DNA of 64,000 bases from Chloroflexota bacterium (GCA_019873685.1 JAIOAT010000010.1:1-64000), one strand, 5' to 3'. Counted from the stretch's first letter, positions 16,753-26,992 are shown. Made by a program: numbers and translations. Notes: generated from the letters alone by a model not told the origin.

Positions 16753-18648
16753 TTATGAGGCTACTGCCGCTTCAGCGCTCACGGTAGCTGGCTCAGGGCT
16801 GCTGCGCATGATCCTCTCAAACTCCTCGCGGTCGATGGTCTCACGCTCCAGCAGGGTCTGGCTGACCTGGATCAGTCGATCACGGTGCTCCTGGAGGATA
16901 GCTTTGGCACGCAGGTAAGCGTGATCCAGGATGCGGCGCACCTCCTGGTCGATCTGTACGGCGGCTTCCTCGCTGTAGTTGCGTTGCTCCATCAGGTCAC
17001 GGCCCAGGAAGATGCTACCGGTCTGTTCGCCAAAGGTGCGCAGGCCCAGCTTCTCACTCATGCCATAGCGAGTGACCATCGCCCGCGCGATCTGGGTGGC
17101 GCGTTCCAGATCGTTGGCAGCGCCAGTGGTGATCCGGTTGAAGGTGATTTCCTCCGCGGCTCGCCCGCCCAGCAGACCGGTGATCTGGTCCTCGAACTTC
17201 TCCCGGCTGACGAGCATGCTGTCCTCTTCAGGCAGGCTCATGGTATAGCCGCCCGCCTGACCGCGCGGGATGATCGTAATCTTGTGCACAGGATCGGCTT
17301 CCGGCAGGAAGTGCATGACCACTGCATGACCGGCCTCATGATAGGCGACGATCTCGCGTTCCTTGGGCTGGATCACGCGGCTGCGGCGCTCCGGGCCGGC
17401 GATGATCCGTTCCATAGCCTCCTGAAATTCGCGCATACCGATGGTACGCTTGTTACGGCGGGCGGCCAGGATAGCCGCTTCGTTGACCAGATTCTCAATA
17501 TCCGCCCCGGCGAAGCCTGGCGTCAGCCTGGCCAGCGCATCCAGGTCAACATCAGAGGCCAGCGGTTTGCCTTTGGTGTGCACGCGCAGGATGGCCTCGC
17601 GCCCTTTGACGTCGGGCCGATCCAGCATGACCTTGCGGTCAAAGCGGCCGGGACGCAGCAACGCCGGGTCAAGTACATCGGGCCGGTTGGTCGCAGCCAT
17701 GACGATCACGTTGGTACCCGTCTCGAAGCCATCCATTTCCGTCAGAATCTGGTTGAGGGTTTGCTCGCGCTCGTCATGACCGCCGCCCAGGCCGGTCCCG
17801 CGCTGGCGGCCAACAGCATCAATCTCATCGACGAAGACGATGGCCGGGGCTTCTTTCTTGGCCCGGTCAAAGAGATCGCGTACCCGGCTGGCCCCCACGC
17901 CAACGAACATCTCCACGAATTCCGAGCCGGAGATGCTGAAGAACGGCACGCCTGCCTCCCCGGCGACGGCGCGGGCCATGAGGGTCTTGCCGGTGCCGGG
18001 CGGGCCAACCATCAGGACGCCTTTGGGAATGCGCGCGCCAAGCTGGATGAACTTGTCCGGCTCCCGGAGGAATTCGACAATTTCCTGAAGCTCCTGTTTG
18101 GCCTCATCCGCGCCGGCGACATCGTTGAAAGTGACGGTGGGGCGTTCCATATCGCGGGCGACGCGCGCCCGGCTACGCCCGAAGCCCAGCGTCTGATCCT
18201 GTCCAAGGCGCACGGTGCGTGCCATCCGCCAGACCAGAAAAGCCAGCAAGGCCGTTGGCAGCAGCAAAGGAATGAGGCTCAACAGCAGCGAGCCAAACGT
18301 ATCCCCGGACTGGATGGCGATATCCAGGCTCTGGATGCGCTCATCAGGGATACCCATACCGTGCAGCGTTTCGTAGATGCTGCTGGCGCGCTCCTTGCGG
18401 CTGGCAATGACGCTGCCATCCCGCAACTCGGCCAGAATATCAGTCTCGGCCCGCACCACGAGACGGGTGACACTCCCACTCTTGATGGCGTCTGCCAGCT
18501 GGCTGAGCGAAACTTCATTGCTCACGGATGTCCCGCTGGCCAGGAATTGCAGGCCCAACATCAAAAGCAAGCCGAGGCCCAGGAATATCCAGAGCCGCGA
18601 CGATATCATCGGCCCACTATGCTGAGGCTCGTTGGGGTTCTTGTCCAC
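16753..18648 (-). CDS. ftsH: ATP-dependent zinc metalloprotease FtsH
   Basis: The membrane-anchored AAA+ protease that degrades misfolded membrane proteins and short-lived regulators. In 631 residues the order is TM1 (about 18-37), an extracytoplasmic domain, TM2 (about 118-141), then the AAA module with Walker A GPPGTGKT (215-222), Walker B VFVDEID (271-277) and an SRH arginine region near 332-338. The M41 zinc motif HEAGH is at 437-441. The start is GTG at 18648, backed by a GGAAGGA site 7 nt upstream. Two copies of GACTATACC lie in the upstream region. Confidence 0.98.
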   Translation of the reverse strand: MDKNPNEPQHSGPMISSRLWIFLGLGLLLMLGLQFLASGTSVSNEVSLSQLADAIKSGSVTRLVVRAETDILAELRDGSVIASRKERASSIYETLHGMGIPDERIQSLDIAIQSGDTFGSLLLSLIPLLLPTALLAFLVWRMARTVRLGQDQTLGFGRSRARVARDMERPTVTFNDVAGADEAKQELQEIVEFLREPDKFIQLGARIPKGVLMVGPPGTGKTLMARAVAGEAGVPFFSISGSEFVEMFVGVGASRVRDLFDRAKKEAPAIVFVDEIDAVGRQRGTGLGGGHDEREQTLNQILTEMDGFETGTNVIVMAATNRPDVLDPALLRPGRFDRKVMLDRPDVKGREAILRVHTKGKPLASDVDLDALARLTPGFAGADIENLVNEAAILAARRNKRTIGMREFQEAMERIIAGPERRSRVIQPKEREIVAYHEAGHAVVMHFLPEADPVHKITIIPRGQAGGYTMSLPEEDSMLVSREKFEDQITGLLGGRAAEEITFNRITTGAANDLERATQIARAMVTRYGMSEKLGLRTFGEQTGSIFLGRDLMEQRNYSEEAAVQIDQEVRRILDHAYLRAKAILQEHRDRLIQVSQTLLERETIDREEFERIMRSSPEPATVSAEAAVAS

Positions 18649-18711
18649 AGTCGTATCCTTCCGGCAAGCAGTAAACGTTATCCAGTCCTGGGCTGTGAAT
18701 TTGTGCCTACC

Positions 18712-18733
18712 GACTATACCTCGTGACTATACC
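18712..18733. repeat. 9-bp direct repeat in the ftsH upstream region
   Basis: GACTATACC occurs at 18712-18720 and 18725-18733. On the minus strand each copy contains TATAGT, so these may be tandem -10 boxes for ftsH or an operator; no good -35 was found. Confidence 0.3.
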
Positions 18734-18833
18734 GCAACTCTATTAGATATGTATAGGATGCACCTGAATGCCTGATGAGTAATCCGGCCATGGGACAGGG
18801 CAATCCCGGCTCGCCCTGCGAAATGATGGCTGA

Positions 18834-18842
18834 TGCTATAAT
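18834..18842 (+). promoter_or_regulatory. extended -10 promoter for the duplicated secreted protein gene
   Basis: TGCTATAAT is a perfect -10 with the TGN extension, giving a leader of about 45 nt. The -35 region is poor, as is usual for extended -10 promoters. Confidence 0.6.
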
Positions 18843-18892
18843 GGGTCTCACTGATGTGGTTAGGCCTATGCGCCTGGCGAAGGAGCGGTGCT

Positions 18893-20644
18893 GTGGCTTC
18901 TCGAATCCGTATCGTGGTCTTTGTCCTGATCTGCAGCTTGCTCTCCGGCAGCGGCCTGAGCCTGGCTGCCCCATCCCGGCAGGGTGATGTCGCGATGCTG
19001 CTGCTGGCGGCGCGTACCGACCTGGAGACGCTGGCCAACGATCGTCTGGGTGAGGGCATCCGCCCGGTCGTCTGGACGAACTCGTTTGATGTCAGGGCGG
19101 AGTCCTTCGCCCTGGACCTGCGTCTGGATCTGGAGACGCTGGCCGGGACGCTCCTGGGGCCGGATCGTCGTCCGGCTGACTGGTTTGGCGCCCAGGCAGG
19201 GGCGCCCTGGCTGGTGGCCCGCGATATCCGGCACGATCTGGAGGCGCTGGCCGATAGCCAGCTGGGGCCCGGCGTCCGACCGCCGCTGTGGATCGGCGGC
19301 GATCCCCTGATGCGCTGTTCCCGCAAGGAGCAGGCGCTGGCGTTGTGGTTCCAGCGCACTGACCTGACCTACTCGCTTCCCGCGCAGCAACCCGGCGTCG
19401 ATTACTGTACACTACTGGCCCAGCAAAATACCGTGTTTGTTAATCTGGCGGTGCAGGAGCAGGCTCGGTCAAGCGGCGACCTCCGTGCTGATCTCAACGC
19501 CCTCAGCCGCCGCATCTTCCGCGAGAATGTCTTCCCGATTGGCTGGACGGACGGCAAAGATAGTCTCAGCATTCGCCAGGATATGGAACTCTTGAAAGTT
19601 GCTTCCAGCCAGGTGGGGAACCCGGTGCCGGAAGATCGCTGGTACGGCCAACAAACATTTGGCACGGACTGGCAGATCGCGCGCGCCATTCGCCACGATC
19701 TGGAGTTGCTGGCCGACGCCAAACTGGGGGTGGGGGTGCGCCCGGATGGGTGGACCTTCTTCGACCCACTGATCCAGTGCTCGGAAGAGGTGCAGGCGTT
19801 TGCTCTGCTGCTGGGCAAGGAGACCAGCGCCGAGGACAGCATCCCCCCGGCAGCGCCGGACTACTGCGAGCGTGTGGTGCTGGAACTCAGCCGTTTCGTG
19901 GAGGCACTGGCGGCGACATCGATGCCTGTAGCTGGCGGAAGCGGCCAGGCTGCGGTAAGTGGAGCGGGCGGGGAGCGACCGGTGGCCACCGCCCTGGGCA
20001 ACCTGGCAGGTGTGGCGGCTAACCCGAATGCCTATCTGGATCACGGTGCGCGTATGCGGATCGGCACCATCCCACGGGGGACGCCTTTCCGGGCGCTGGC
20101 CCGCAGCAGCGCGCCAGGCTCCAAGATGATGTATGTGACCGGCGAGGGGTTCACCGTCTGGGTAGCCTGGCCGTTCACCTCGGTGACTGAGGCGGAGTAT
20201 CTGAGTCTGCCATATGCCGACGATCTCAAATATCGGCTGCCGCAGCTGCTTTGCTTTGCCACGTTCTGCACCAGCCTGGTGCGTTATGGCGATCCGCTGG
20301 GCGGCGAGATCGGTATCGACGGCAGTGTGAGCACCGGTTACCGCGGCCTGGATTCACCGGGCCGCAACTTGCAGGAGTTGCCCTACAGCCACGTGCGCCT
20401 GCTGTTCAACCAGCACTTTCCGGAGCACTACGAGGCTGAACTGCGCATTGAGATTTGCCCGAACGCGGGCAACTACAACAACTGCGAGCCGGTGCTGCGC
20501 CTGATTGAGAACGGCCAGGTTGTCCGGCCTGTGCGCGTGGAGAACGGCTATCCGGTCTGGCGGCTGCACTATAATCTGCATGATCCGGCCCGGCTGGAGA
20601 GCCGCCACTACTTCGTCCGCGGGCTGTGGGTTTCTATGCCCTGA
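18893..20644 (+). CDS. secreted protein with a tandem internal duplication, unknown function
   Basis: A 583-residue exported protein that I do not recognise. GTG at 18893 is chosen because AAGGAG lies 7 nt upstream; the encoded N-terminus is a classical signal peptide (hydrophobic 6-24, ending SLAA). Residues about 40-172 and 197-325 are two copies of one unit, period roughly 155. Each holds three short motifs of the form DLE-x-LA...LG-x-G-x-RP...W and ends DPL-xx-CS ... DYC. The C-terminal half (about 380-583) is beta-rich, possibly with an SH3-like segment. Repeat conservation, including paired cysteines (C142/C172 and C296/C325), suggests a structural extracytoplasmic role. Confidence 0.78.
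   Translation: MASRIRIVVFVLICSLLSGSGLSLAAPSRQGDVAMLLLAARTDLETLANDRLGEGIRPVVWTNSFDVRAESFALDLRLDLETLAGTLLGPDRRPADWFGAQAGAPWLVARDIRHDLEALADSQLGPGVRPPLWIGGDPLMRCSRKEQALALWFQRTDLTYSLPAQQPGVDYCTLLAQQNTVFVNLAVQEQARSSGDLRADLNALSRRIFRENVFPIGWTDGKDSLSIRQDMELLKVASSQVGNPVPEDRWYGQQTFGTDWQIARAIRHDLELLADAKLGVGVRPDGWTFFDPLIQCSEEVQAFALLLGKETSAEDSIPPAAPDYCERVVLELSRFVEALAATSMPVAGGSGQAAVSGAGGERPVATALGNLAGVAANPNAYLDHGARMRIGTIPRGTPFRALARSSAPGSKMMYVTGEGFTVWVAWPFTSVTEAEYLSLPYADDLKYRLPQLLCFATFCTSLVRYGDPLGGEIGIDGSVSTGYRGLDSPGRNLQELPYSHVRLLFNQHFPEHYEAELRIEICPNAGNYNNCEPVLRLIENGQVVRPVRVENGYPVWRLHYNLHDPARLESRHYFVRGLWVSMP
19010..19408 (+). repeat. internal protein repeat, unit 1
   Basis: This encodes residues 40-172 of the secreted protein. 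It aligns with unit 2 through shared RHDLE-x-LAD, LG-x-GVRP, DPL-xx-CS and DYC motifs. Confidence 0.7.
19481..19867 (+). repeat. internal protein repeat, unit 2
   Basis: This encodes residues 197-325. The motif order and spacing match unit 1, with offsets of 153-157 residues for W, RHDLE and DYC landmarks. Confidence 0.7.
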
Positions 20645-20660
20645 ACATTCCAGTCTGAAC

Positions 20661-20696
20661 AGAAAAACCGCCGCCGGGAGCTTCACGGCGGCGGTT
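20661..20696 (-). terminator. rho-independent terminator of ftsK
   Basis: An 11-bp perfect stem (AACCGCCGCCG/CGGCGGCGGTT) with a 9-nt loop is followed on the minus strand by TTTTT. It also lies just after the convergent secreted protein gene. Confidence 0.8.
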
Positions 20697-20741
20697 ATGT
20701 TCTGCCGAGAGATTGACCAGCGGCTTGAGGCGGGCGACAGA

Positions 20742-23700
20742 TCAGATGTCGTCCTCCTCGTCAAAGCTCTCGTCAAACTCGTCAAGGTCCTCGTATTCGA
20801 GTTCATCCTCAGCAGCGTAGCGGTCGTCCGCTTCCGAATCGTCATCGGGGGCAAGACGGTTCCCGGCTGGCAGGTCGGCCTCATCCGCTTCCTCATCCTC
20901 TTCAAGGTCAACGTCGTCATCAGAGTAGCCGATGACTTTGCGCGGCTTGCTGCCGCTCTGGGCCGGGCCGACCACGCCGCGCTCTTCCATGACATCGATC
21001 AGGCGGGCGGCGCGGGTATAGCCGATGCGCAACTGGCGCTGCAACAGCGACACAGAGGCTTTCTTCAGGCGACGGACAACTTCCACGGCCTGATCGTACA
21101 TGTCATCCACATCATCGGCGCTGCGGGAGCGTGTTCCGGCAGTCGAAACATCGGCCTCCCAGAAGGCGGCTGAAGACGGATGACTGGCCAGGGGGGTGTG
21201 GCTCTCGCGCTGCGGGAAAGACCGTGCGGGCGGGCTTTCCTCTTTGGGCGCGGTGAAGGTCGCGCCGGTGATGCGCGGCGCTACTGCGGGCCGCCCGGCA
21301 GGCTCAGCGGTGCTCTCCGGTGTGTGGATACCCTTCCAGTGGTTGACCAGGCGGGTCAGCTCAGCATCGGAGACGAAGACGCCCTGCAGACGGACGGGCG
21401 CGGCGGCGTCCGGAGCCTGGAACAGCATATCGCCACGCCCCAGCAGGCGTTCCGCGCCGGGCTGATCCAGAATGACGCGGCTGTCCACCGACGAAGCGAC
21501 GGCAAAGGCGATTCGCGCCGGGAAATTGGCCTTGATCAGCCCGGTGACCACATCGACGGAAGGCCGCTGAGTGCTGATGATCAGGTGGATGCCGGTAGCG
21601 CGTGCCATCTGCGCCAGGCGGGTCAGGACGCGCTCGGTTTCGTCAGGGGCCAACATCATCAGATCGGCCAGCTCGTCCACGATGACCACCAGGTACGGCA
21701 GGCGCTTTTCGCCTGGTTTGAGCATCTTGTTGTAGGCGACGATGTTACGCGCCCCGCGCTCGTTGAACTTGCGGTAGCGGTCATCCATCTCCCGCGTGAC
21801 CCACTTGAGCACGCCAACGATGCGCTCCAGCTCGACCACGACCGGGGCGACCAGGTGGGGGATGCCATTGTAGCCGGTCAGTTCGACGCGCTTGGGGTCC
21901 ACCATGATCATGCGCAGATCGTCAGGGGTGTTCTGGAAGAGCAGGCAGGCGATGATGGCGTTGACGCAGACCGACTTGCCGGAGCCAGTCGTCCCGGCGA
22001 TCAACAGGTGCGGCATGGCGGTCAGGTCAGCGGCGACGGGCGTGCCGTCGACGCTCTGGCCCAGGCCGATGCGCAGCGTGGAATCGATCCGGTTGAGTTC
22101 CTGGCTCTCCATGATGTCGCGCAGGCTAACCAGCGATGTCTCCGAATTGGGCACCTCGATCCCGACAAACCCTTTGCCGGGCACGGGCGCTTCGATGCGG
22201 ATTGAACGGGCAGCCAGCGAAAGCGCCAGGTCGTCCGCCAGGCGGGCGATGGCCTGCACCTTGACACGGGTGCGCCTGCCGCCGCGCGACTCAATGTAGT
22301 CCGGCTCTACGCCAAACTGGGTGATGACCGGGCCGGGATTGACTTCGACCACCTTGCCCGGAGCGCCGAAACTGGCCAGCGTGTCTTCGATAATGCGGGC
22401 GCGTTCCAGCAAGACCTCGTCATTGATATGCTGCTCGGTGGCCGGATCGAGAATCTGGCGGAAGTCAGGCAGCTGCCAGGCGGTAGTTCGGGGCGGGTCG
22501 GGCAACTGCGTGCTGTGTTCCAGGTCGTCCGGCGGGGCTGGCCTGGAGATGGTGATGGGCTGGCGGGTCGGGGTTGCAGGCGAGGGCGCAGGACGTACCG
22601 CCGGGGGTACCGGGCGCTGGGCAAAGCTGGCCGTCGAGCGCGGCGCCGGCAGGGTAGACGCGGGCGATTCGCTGGCGGCCGGTGGCGCTGGCGTCATTTC
22701 CTCAGCGGGGTCATCGATCTCGATCACGGGCACATCGCTGTCAGTGGGCAGGAGATCGGCATCGGGCAGGTCTTCGTAATCAGGTTCGTCCTCTGCCGTG
22801 TCATCCGGCTCTGCACTGACCGGCGACCTGTTGCCTGGCATCGAGGTAACTCGCTCAAACGCTAGCCTGGCGTCGCTGGGCGGACGCAGAGGGCGGAGCA
22901 CCCGCCGGGCGGTGCTGCGCGGCTGAGCCGGGGGCAAATCCTCGACAGGCGGCGCTTCGTCATGCGCATCAGCTGGCTGGCCGCTGTGTTCTTCCCCGGT
23001 GTGCGGCTCCGGCGCGGAGACGGGCGCAATAGCCGGTTCGGCCTGGATCGGTTGTTCGTTGCCGGTTCTGGCGCCGACGACGCTGTTTTCGTCAGCAACC
23101 GGGCGATCTTCGTCGGCGGGCTGGGGCGGACTGACCGGCGGCGCGCTCGCTGCCGGACGTTCCGCCGGCGGTGGGGCGATCACCCGCAGACTCCGCGAGA
23201 TGTCCTGGGCGCTGGTTGTAGGCCGCGGCAGCCTGACTGCGGGCGGGATCGCAGGTCTGGATTCGCTTTCGAGCGGGGATGCCGTAGCGTGGAGCGCCGC
23301 GGCAGGTGCATCGCCGATCTCATCCGGCGGGCTGCCGGCGAAGTCGCTGGCTGGCGGGGCGGAACGTCGGTCATACTGTGGCCGGCGGATACGCACTGGC
23401 CCCATGCCATACTGCAGCGTCACCGGTTCCTCGGGAACGAGTTCTGCTGGCAACGGGCCAGTCGCCGCGGTCGCGTTGACGGGCCGCGCGGATATTGACG
23501 CTCCTGCTGCAGGAGCGTCTACCGCCGCCAGGTCGCCGGAATGTCGCGGCTGCCCGCCAGTCCTGAGCGGCAGGCTTTCCGCCGCGGGCAGGGCAGGACG
23601 CGCGTCGCCCGCTTCCAGGACGGTCGCCGCGCCGCCGGGCAGCTCGTCAACCTCCCCGGTTCTGGCCCGCAGGGGGGTAACCCATCTGGAAGAAGCCTGC

Positions 23701-25064
23701 CGGGCGCGCCGGTTCTGGTAACGCAGCACGGCGTTGCGCCATGTCCGGCTGAAAAAGCGGATAATCCCGGCCACGCTCAGATCAGTAGCCACAAGGATGC
23801 CGATGCCCCACCAGCCGACCAGAGCGATGAAGGTGCCGATATCCCCCAGACTGCGCATGAGCAGGAGGTAAATCTGGGCGCCAAGCCAGCCACCGCCATA
23901 GCCGGCCTGCGCCGCTTCCTCCGCCAGCGTTTGCAGCTGGTCGACGGTGAATACGGACACGTTCAGCAGGTGGACAAAGTGGAACGTGGTCAGGGCGGCC
24001 AGGTAGGTGATGCCCCAGCCCACCACATGTACGTAGTCAACTTCCGGCACGCTTTCCCCGAAGTGCCGCCAGACCAGCCAGATGCCGGTCGCGGCAAGGC
24101 TGAGCGGCACCGCGATCCAGCCGATGCCCACCAACTGGTAGACAATGCGTAGCAGCGTGCGGCTGAGATCGCCCTGATTGGCGCTGATGGCGCCAAAGAA
24201 GATGATCCCGGCCAGCACGATCATGGCCCAGCCAGCCAGGTCCAGCTTGCGATCCAGGGACAATCCCTCGTTCTTGATGCGCGGGCGCTTGCTCGTAGAA
24301 GGCAGGGGACGCGACTTCTTGAGTCCTTTGGGCGCGGAAGGCTGCCCTGACCGGCCTGCTTTCTTTTCCCCGCCGAGGCCAAAAGGCCACGAGAACTTGA
24401 AGCGTCCACCGTCTTCTTTACGTCCGCTGCCCGCCTGCTTCTGGCCTGTGGGTGCGGGGCCGATCGTGCGCGTAACGCTGGCGCGGCTGCTGCCGGAGGA
24501 AGGGCGGTCGCCGCCGGGGAGCTTGCGGCGCAGCGCCTTCAGGCCGCCGCTGAGCCGTTCGCCCAGACCGGGGCCTGATCTGGCCTTGGGGGCAGGGGAA
24601 GGCTGCCTGGACGTTTCGTTGCCGCTGCCGAAGCGGTTGAGCAACCCGCTGGGTTTGCTGCCAGATTGCTCCTGGTCGCGCCGTCCACCGGGTGGCGTGT
24701 AGCCGCTGCCGCTGTAGCTCGATGATCCGCCGGGGCGGTAGGAGGACGAACTTCCGCTGCTGCCGTAGGACGACGATGAGCGGGCGCTATCCTGGGAGCT
24801 GCCATACCCGCCGGGGCTGTAGCGCGAGCTACTGCCGTAAGCATTCGCGCCGCTACCGTAAGCGCCGCTGCCATAGGTCGTCTTGCTCCGAGACGAGGAG
24901 TCCTGCTCTTCCGCTTCTTCCTCGTCCTCCAGGTAGGCGTCCTCGTCAACCTCGTCATCATCGCTGTGGTAAAACGGCGACGAGGAACCGGAACGGCCGG
25001 TGGCGGGATAGTCATCGTCATCCGACGAACGGATGTTCCAGAGTGGGGGTTGTTTGTCGCTCAT
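20742..25064 (-). CDS. ftsK: FtsK/SpoIIIE DNA translocase, unusually long
   Basis: The septal DNA pump that clears chromosomes during division. At 1440 residues it is longer than the typical 750-1330. Residues 1-265 are acidic, then Ser/Gly/Tyr-rich and basic low complexity. Four or so membrane helices span about 270-440, and a Pro/Ala-rich linker with acidic patches runs to about 865. The motor follows with Walker A GTTGSGKS near 1030, a VIVDELADLM Walker B and the ISTQRPSVDVVTG block. The gamma DNA-reading winged helix is at about 1325-1380, followed by an acidic tail. An extended -10 and a hairpin lie upstream. Confidence 0.96.
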   Translation of the reverse strand: MSDKQPPLWNIRSSDDDDYPATGRSGSSSPFYHSDDDEVDEDAYLEDEEEAEEQDSSSRSKTTYGSGAYGSGANAYGSSSRYSPGGYGSSQDSARSSSSYGSSGSSSSYRPGGSSSYSGSGYTPPGGRRDQEQSGSKPSGLLNRFGSGNETSRQPSPAPKARSGPGLGERLSGGLKALRRKLPGGDRPSSGSSRASVTRTIGPAPTGQKQAGSGRKEDGGRFKFSWPFGLGGEKKAGRSGQPSAPKGLKKSRPLPSTSKRPRIKNEGLSLDRKLDLAGWAMIVLAGIIFFGAISANQGDLSRTLLRIVYQLVGIGWIAVPLSLAATGIWLVWRHFGESVPEVDYVHVVGWGITYLAALTTFHFVHLLNVSVFTVDQLQTLAEEAAQAGYGGGWLGAQIYLLLMRSLGDIGTFIALVGWWGIGILVATDLSVAGIIRFFSRTWRNAVLRYQNRRARQASSRWVTPLRARTGEVDELPGGAATVLEAGDARPALPAAESLPLRTGGQPRHSGDLAAVDAPAAGASISARPVNATAATGPLPAELVPEEPVTLQYGMGPVRIRRPQYDRRSAPPASDFAGSPPDEIGDAPAAALHATASPLESESRPAIPPAVRLPRPTTSAQDISRSLRVIAPPPAERPAASAPPVSPPQPADEDRPVADENSVVGARTGNEQPIQAEPAIAPVSAPEPHTGEEHSGQPADAHDEAPPVEDLPPAQPRSTARRVLRPLRPPSDARLAFERVTSMPGNRSPVSAEPDDTAEDEPDYEDLPDADLLPTDSDVPVIEIDDPAEEMTPAPPAASESPASTLPAPRSTASFAQRPVPPAVRPAPSPATPTRQPITISRPAPPDDLEHSTQLPDPPRTTAWQLPDFRQILDPATEQHINDEVLLERARIIEDTLASFGAPGKVVEVNPGPVITQFGVEPDYIESRGGRRTRVKVQAIARLADDLALSLAARSIRIEAPVPGKGFVGIEVPNSETSLVSLRDIMESQELNRIDSTLRIGLGQSVDGTPVAADLTAMPHLLIAGTTGSGKSVCVNAIIACLLFQNTPDDLRMIMVDPKRVELTGYNGIPHLVAPVVVELERIVGVLKWVTREMDDRYRKFNERGARNIVAYNKMLKPGEKRLPYLVVIVDELADLMMLAPDETERVLTRLAQMARATGIHLIISTQRPSVDVVTGLIKANFPARIAFAVASSVDSRVILDQPGAERLLGRGDMLFQAPDAAAPVRLQGVFVSDAELTRLVNHWKGIHTPESTAEPAGRPAVAPRITGATFTAPKEESPPARSFPQRESHTPLASHPSSAAFWEADVSTAGTRSRSADDVDDMYDQAVEVVRRLKKASVSLLQRQLRIGYTRAARLIDVMEERGVVGPAQSGSKPRKVIGYSDDDVDLEEDEEADEADLPAGNRLAPDDDSEADDRYAAEDELEYEDLDEFDESFDEEDDI

Positions 25065-25195
25065 GAATTCTGTCTATCAGTAAACCCTCAAACCTGCAAA
25101 TCGGCTGACGTCGTCCCGGGAAGGCGGTACGCAGAGCTTTCGGAAGCCCGCACGCTCTGCGAGGGATGGGCAGTAACGTGACACAGCATACCCCA

Positions 25196-25204
25196 TTTAT
25201 ACCA
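25196..25204 (-). promoter_or_regulatory. extended -10 promoter candidate for ftsK
   Basis: On the minus strand TGGTATAAA matches an extended -10. It sits at the foot of the large hairpin downstream of lipA. Confidence 0.4.
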
Positions 25205-25240
25205 CAGCCCTGCGTCTGGGGGAAGTGACGCAGGGCTGTG
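25203..25240. terminator. perfect 14-bp hairpin between lipA and ftsK
   Basis: CACAGCCCTGCGTC pairs perfectly with GACGCAGGGCTGTG across a 10-nt loop. There is no T-run on either side, so it may be a terminator without a tract, an RNA-stability element or an operator. Its edge overlaps the proposed ftsK -10. Confidence 0.5.
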
Positions 25241-25271
25241 ATCAGAAAACTTGTTCGGGCAGCTGGGGTAG

Positions 25272-26216
25272 TCAGGCTTCCCGCAGGTGGATGTAGTCCA
25301 GTTTGCTGAGTTCGCGCACCTGCTCGGCGGCGCGATACGAAGAGCGCACCAGCGGGCCGCTTTCCACCCACTTGAAGCCCAGTTCGTAGCCGATCTGCTT
25401 GAGCTGGTCGAATTCTTCCGGGGTGTAGTAGCGCTCGATTGGCAGGTGCTGGCGGCTGGGCTGCAGGTACTGGCCGATTGTCAGGATGCTGACGCCCCAG
25501 GAGACGAGGTCGCGCATGACCTCGACCACCTCGTCAAAAGTCTCGCCCAGCCCGACCATGATCCCGCTCTTGGTCAGGACGAGCGGGTCCATGGCGCGGG
25601 CGTTACAGAGCGTCGCGCGCGCCCACTCGTAGCGATCCTGCGGCTGGACCTTGCGGAACAGACGCGGCACGGTTTCCACGTTGTGGTTGAGGATCTCCGG
25701 CTGGGCGTCCATGACGATCTTCAGGGCTTCCTCATTGCCTTTGAAGTCAGGGATGAGGACTTCAATGCTGCAGCCGGGGTGTACCTGGCGGATGCGGCGG
25801 ATGACCATGGCGAAGATCGGCGCGCCGCCGTCTTTGCGCTCATCGCGATTGACGCTGGTGATGACCACGTGACGGAGGTTCATCCGGCGGACGGCCTCAG
25901 CGATACGATTGGGTTCCTGCCAGTCGATGGCCGCCGGTCGCCCGGTCTTGATGTCGCAGAAGCCACAGGAACGGGTACAGGTATCCCCCAGCATCAGGAA
26001 GGTCGATGTGCCGGCCCCCCAGCATTCCCCGATGTTCGGGCACAGCGCCTCTTCGCAGACGGTGTTTAGCGCCTTGTTGCGCATCAGATGGCGCACCATC
26101 TCGTAGGTTTCCCCGGAAGGCGCGCGCACCTTGATCCAGGGGGGACGGCGCTTTGGCCGGGTTTCGTCATCTGCGGGGGGATCAGTGATGTTGTTGATGT
26201 CGATCCTGGAAGACAC
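25272..26216 (-). CDS. lipA: lipoyl synthase
   Basis: A radical-SAM enzyme that inserts two sulfurs into protein-bound octanoyl groups to form lipoate. The 314-residue protein has both required clusters. The auxiliary-cluster cysteines are C54, C59 and C65 ([12 protein letters not shown]); the radical-SAM CxxxCxxC is C80, C84 and C87 (CTRSCGFC). The C-terminal RSSY motif supplies the serine ligand. It starts 20 bp after a TVP38-type membrane protein gene, so the two are probably co-transcribed. lipB or an lplA-type ligase is not in the window. Confidence 0.97.
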   Translation of the reverse strand: MSSRIDINNITDPPADDETRPKRRPPWIKVRAPSGETYEMVRHLMRNKALNTVCEEALCPNIGECWGAGTSTFLMLGDTCTRSCGFCDIKTGRPAAIDWQEPNRIAEAVRRMNLRHVVITSVNRDERKDGGAPIFAMVIRRIRQVHPGCSIEVLIPDFKGNEEALKIVMDAQPEILNHNVETVPRLFRKVQPQDRYEWARATLCNARAMDPLVLTKSGIMVGLGETFDEVVEVMRDLVSWGVSILTIGQYLQPSRQHLPIERYYTPEEFDQLKQIGYELGFKWVESGPLVRSSYRAAEQVRELSKLDYIHLREA

Positions 26217-26236
26217 GCATTTCTCCCATGCAGGTG

Positions 26237-26992
26237 TTAGTGGTCACTGGAGGACTGTCCGGCGGAATTGTCGGCTGCCTGTTCCAGCCGGCGCAACCAG
26301 CCGGGTAGCAGCTTGCGGGCAATGGCAAAGCCGATCGATAGCCCGACGATGGTGACCACAGAGGCAATGGCTACCATTATATCGAGTTTTTGCTGAACAA
26401 CATTAGAAATAATGCCCGCGCCGAGGGCTGAGCCGACCATCACGCTGGGGATGCGCATCACACCGAGCAGGATCAGGGTGAAGGGCAACGATACACCAGC
26501 CGAACCGGCGACGAAATAGGCCACGTCGCCGGTCAGCATGTTAACAGCAACCAGCGACCAGGGCTGTCGCTTGATCAGTTTGACCAGGCGCCAGGGGGCG
26601 TCCAGCAGGTTCGGGAAGCGCCGGACGATCTCCTCCAGGCTCAGGCGGCGGACGATCAGGTAGATGACCAGCCCGCTGCCGGACGCCGAGAGGGTGGAGA
26701 GGAAGTTGGTTTCCCAGAAGCCAAAGGTTGCCCCGCCGATGATGTCCAGGGGCGCGCCCGGCAGCCAGGGAACAAACATCTGGGCGCAGTACAGGCCAAT
26801 GTAGATCAGCACGCCCCAGGCTCCCGCCGCCTCAATGCTGCTCTGCAGCCGTTGTTGATCGGCGATGGCCGGGGCCAGGATGAAGTACAGGGCGATGGAA
26901 ACCGCCACATAGGCGGCCATCGCGATCAGGCGCCAGCGCACCTGTTGCGGTTGTTCAGGGGCTGGCTCAGGCGGTTGTACCGGTTTGACCAT
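26237..26992 (-). CDS. TVP38/TMEM64 (SNARE-associated, DedA-like) membrane protein
   Basis: A 251-residue integral membrane protein. It has a short Pro-rich cytosolic N-terminus, one helix near 22-42, then the family core with [22 protein letters not shown] (roughly 72-93), [12 protein letters not shown] and a re-entrant-like [12 protein letters not shown] near the C-terminal half. DedA/VTT-fold proteins are implicated in phospholipid scrambling or undecaprenyl-phosphate recycling and in proton-dependent transport. A GGGGA site precedes the ATG. It is the first gene of an apparent two-gene operon with lipA. Confidence 0.88.
   Translation of the reverse strand: MVKPVQPPEPAPEQPQQVRWRLIAMAAYVAVSIALYFILAPAIADQQRLQSSIEAAGAWGVLIYIGLYCAQMFVPWLPGAPLDIIGGATFGFWETNFLSTLSASGSGLVIYLIVRRLSLEEIVRRFPNLLDAPWRLVKLIKRQPWSLVAVNMLTGDVAYFVAGSAGVSLPFTLILLGVMRIPSVMVGSALGAGIISNVVQQKLDIMVAIASVVTIVGLSIGFAIARKLLPGWLRRLEQAADNSAGQSSSDH

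Noticed and set aside
16885..18726. 613-codon plus-strand open frame
   Set aside because: Antisense shadow of ftsH; no family motifs and no ribosome-binding site.
23497..23519. Perfect 23-bp palindrome as an operator
   Set aside because: It lies deep inside the ftsK coding sequence in a repetitive Ala/Pro/Gly-type linker, where such symmetry can arise by codon use; noted only in passing.
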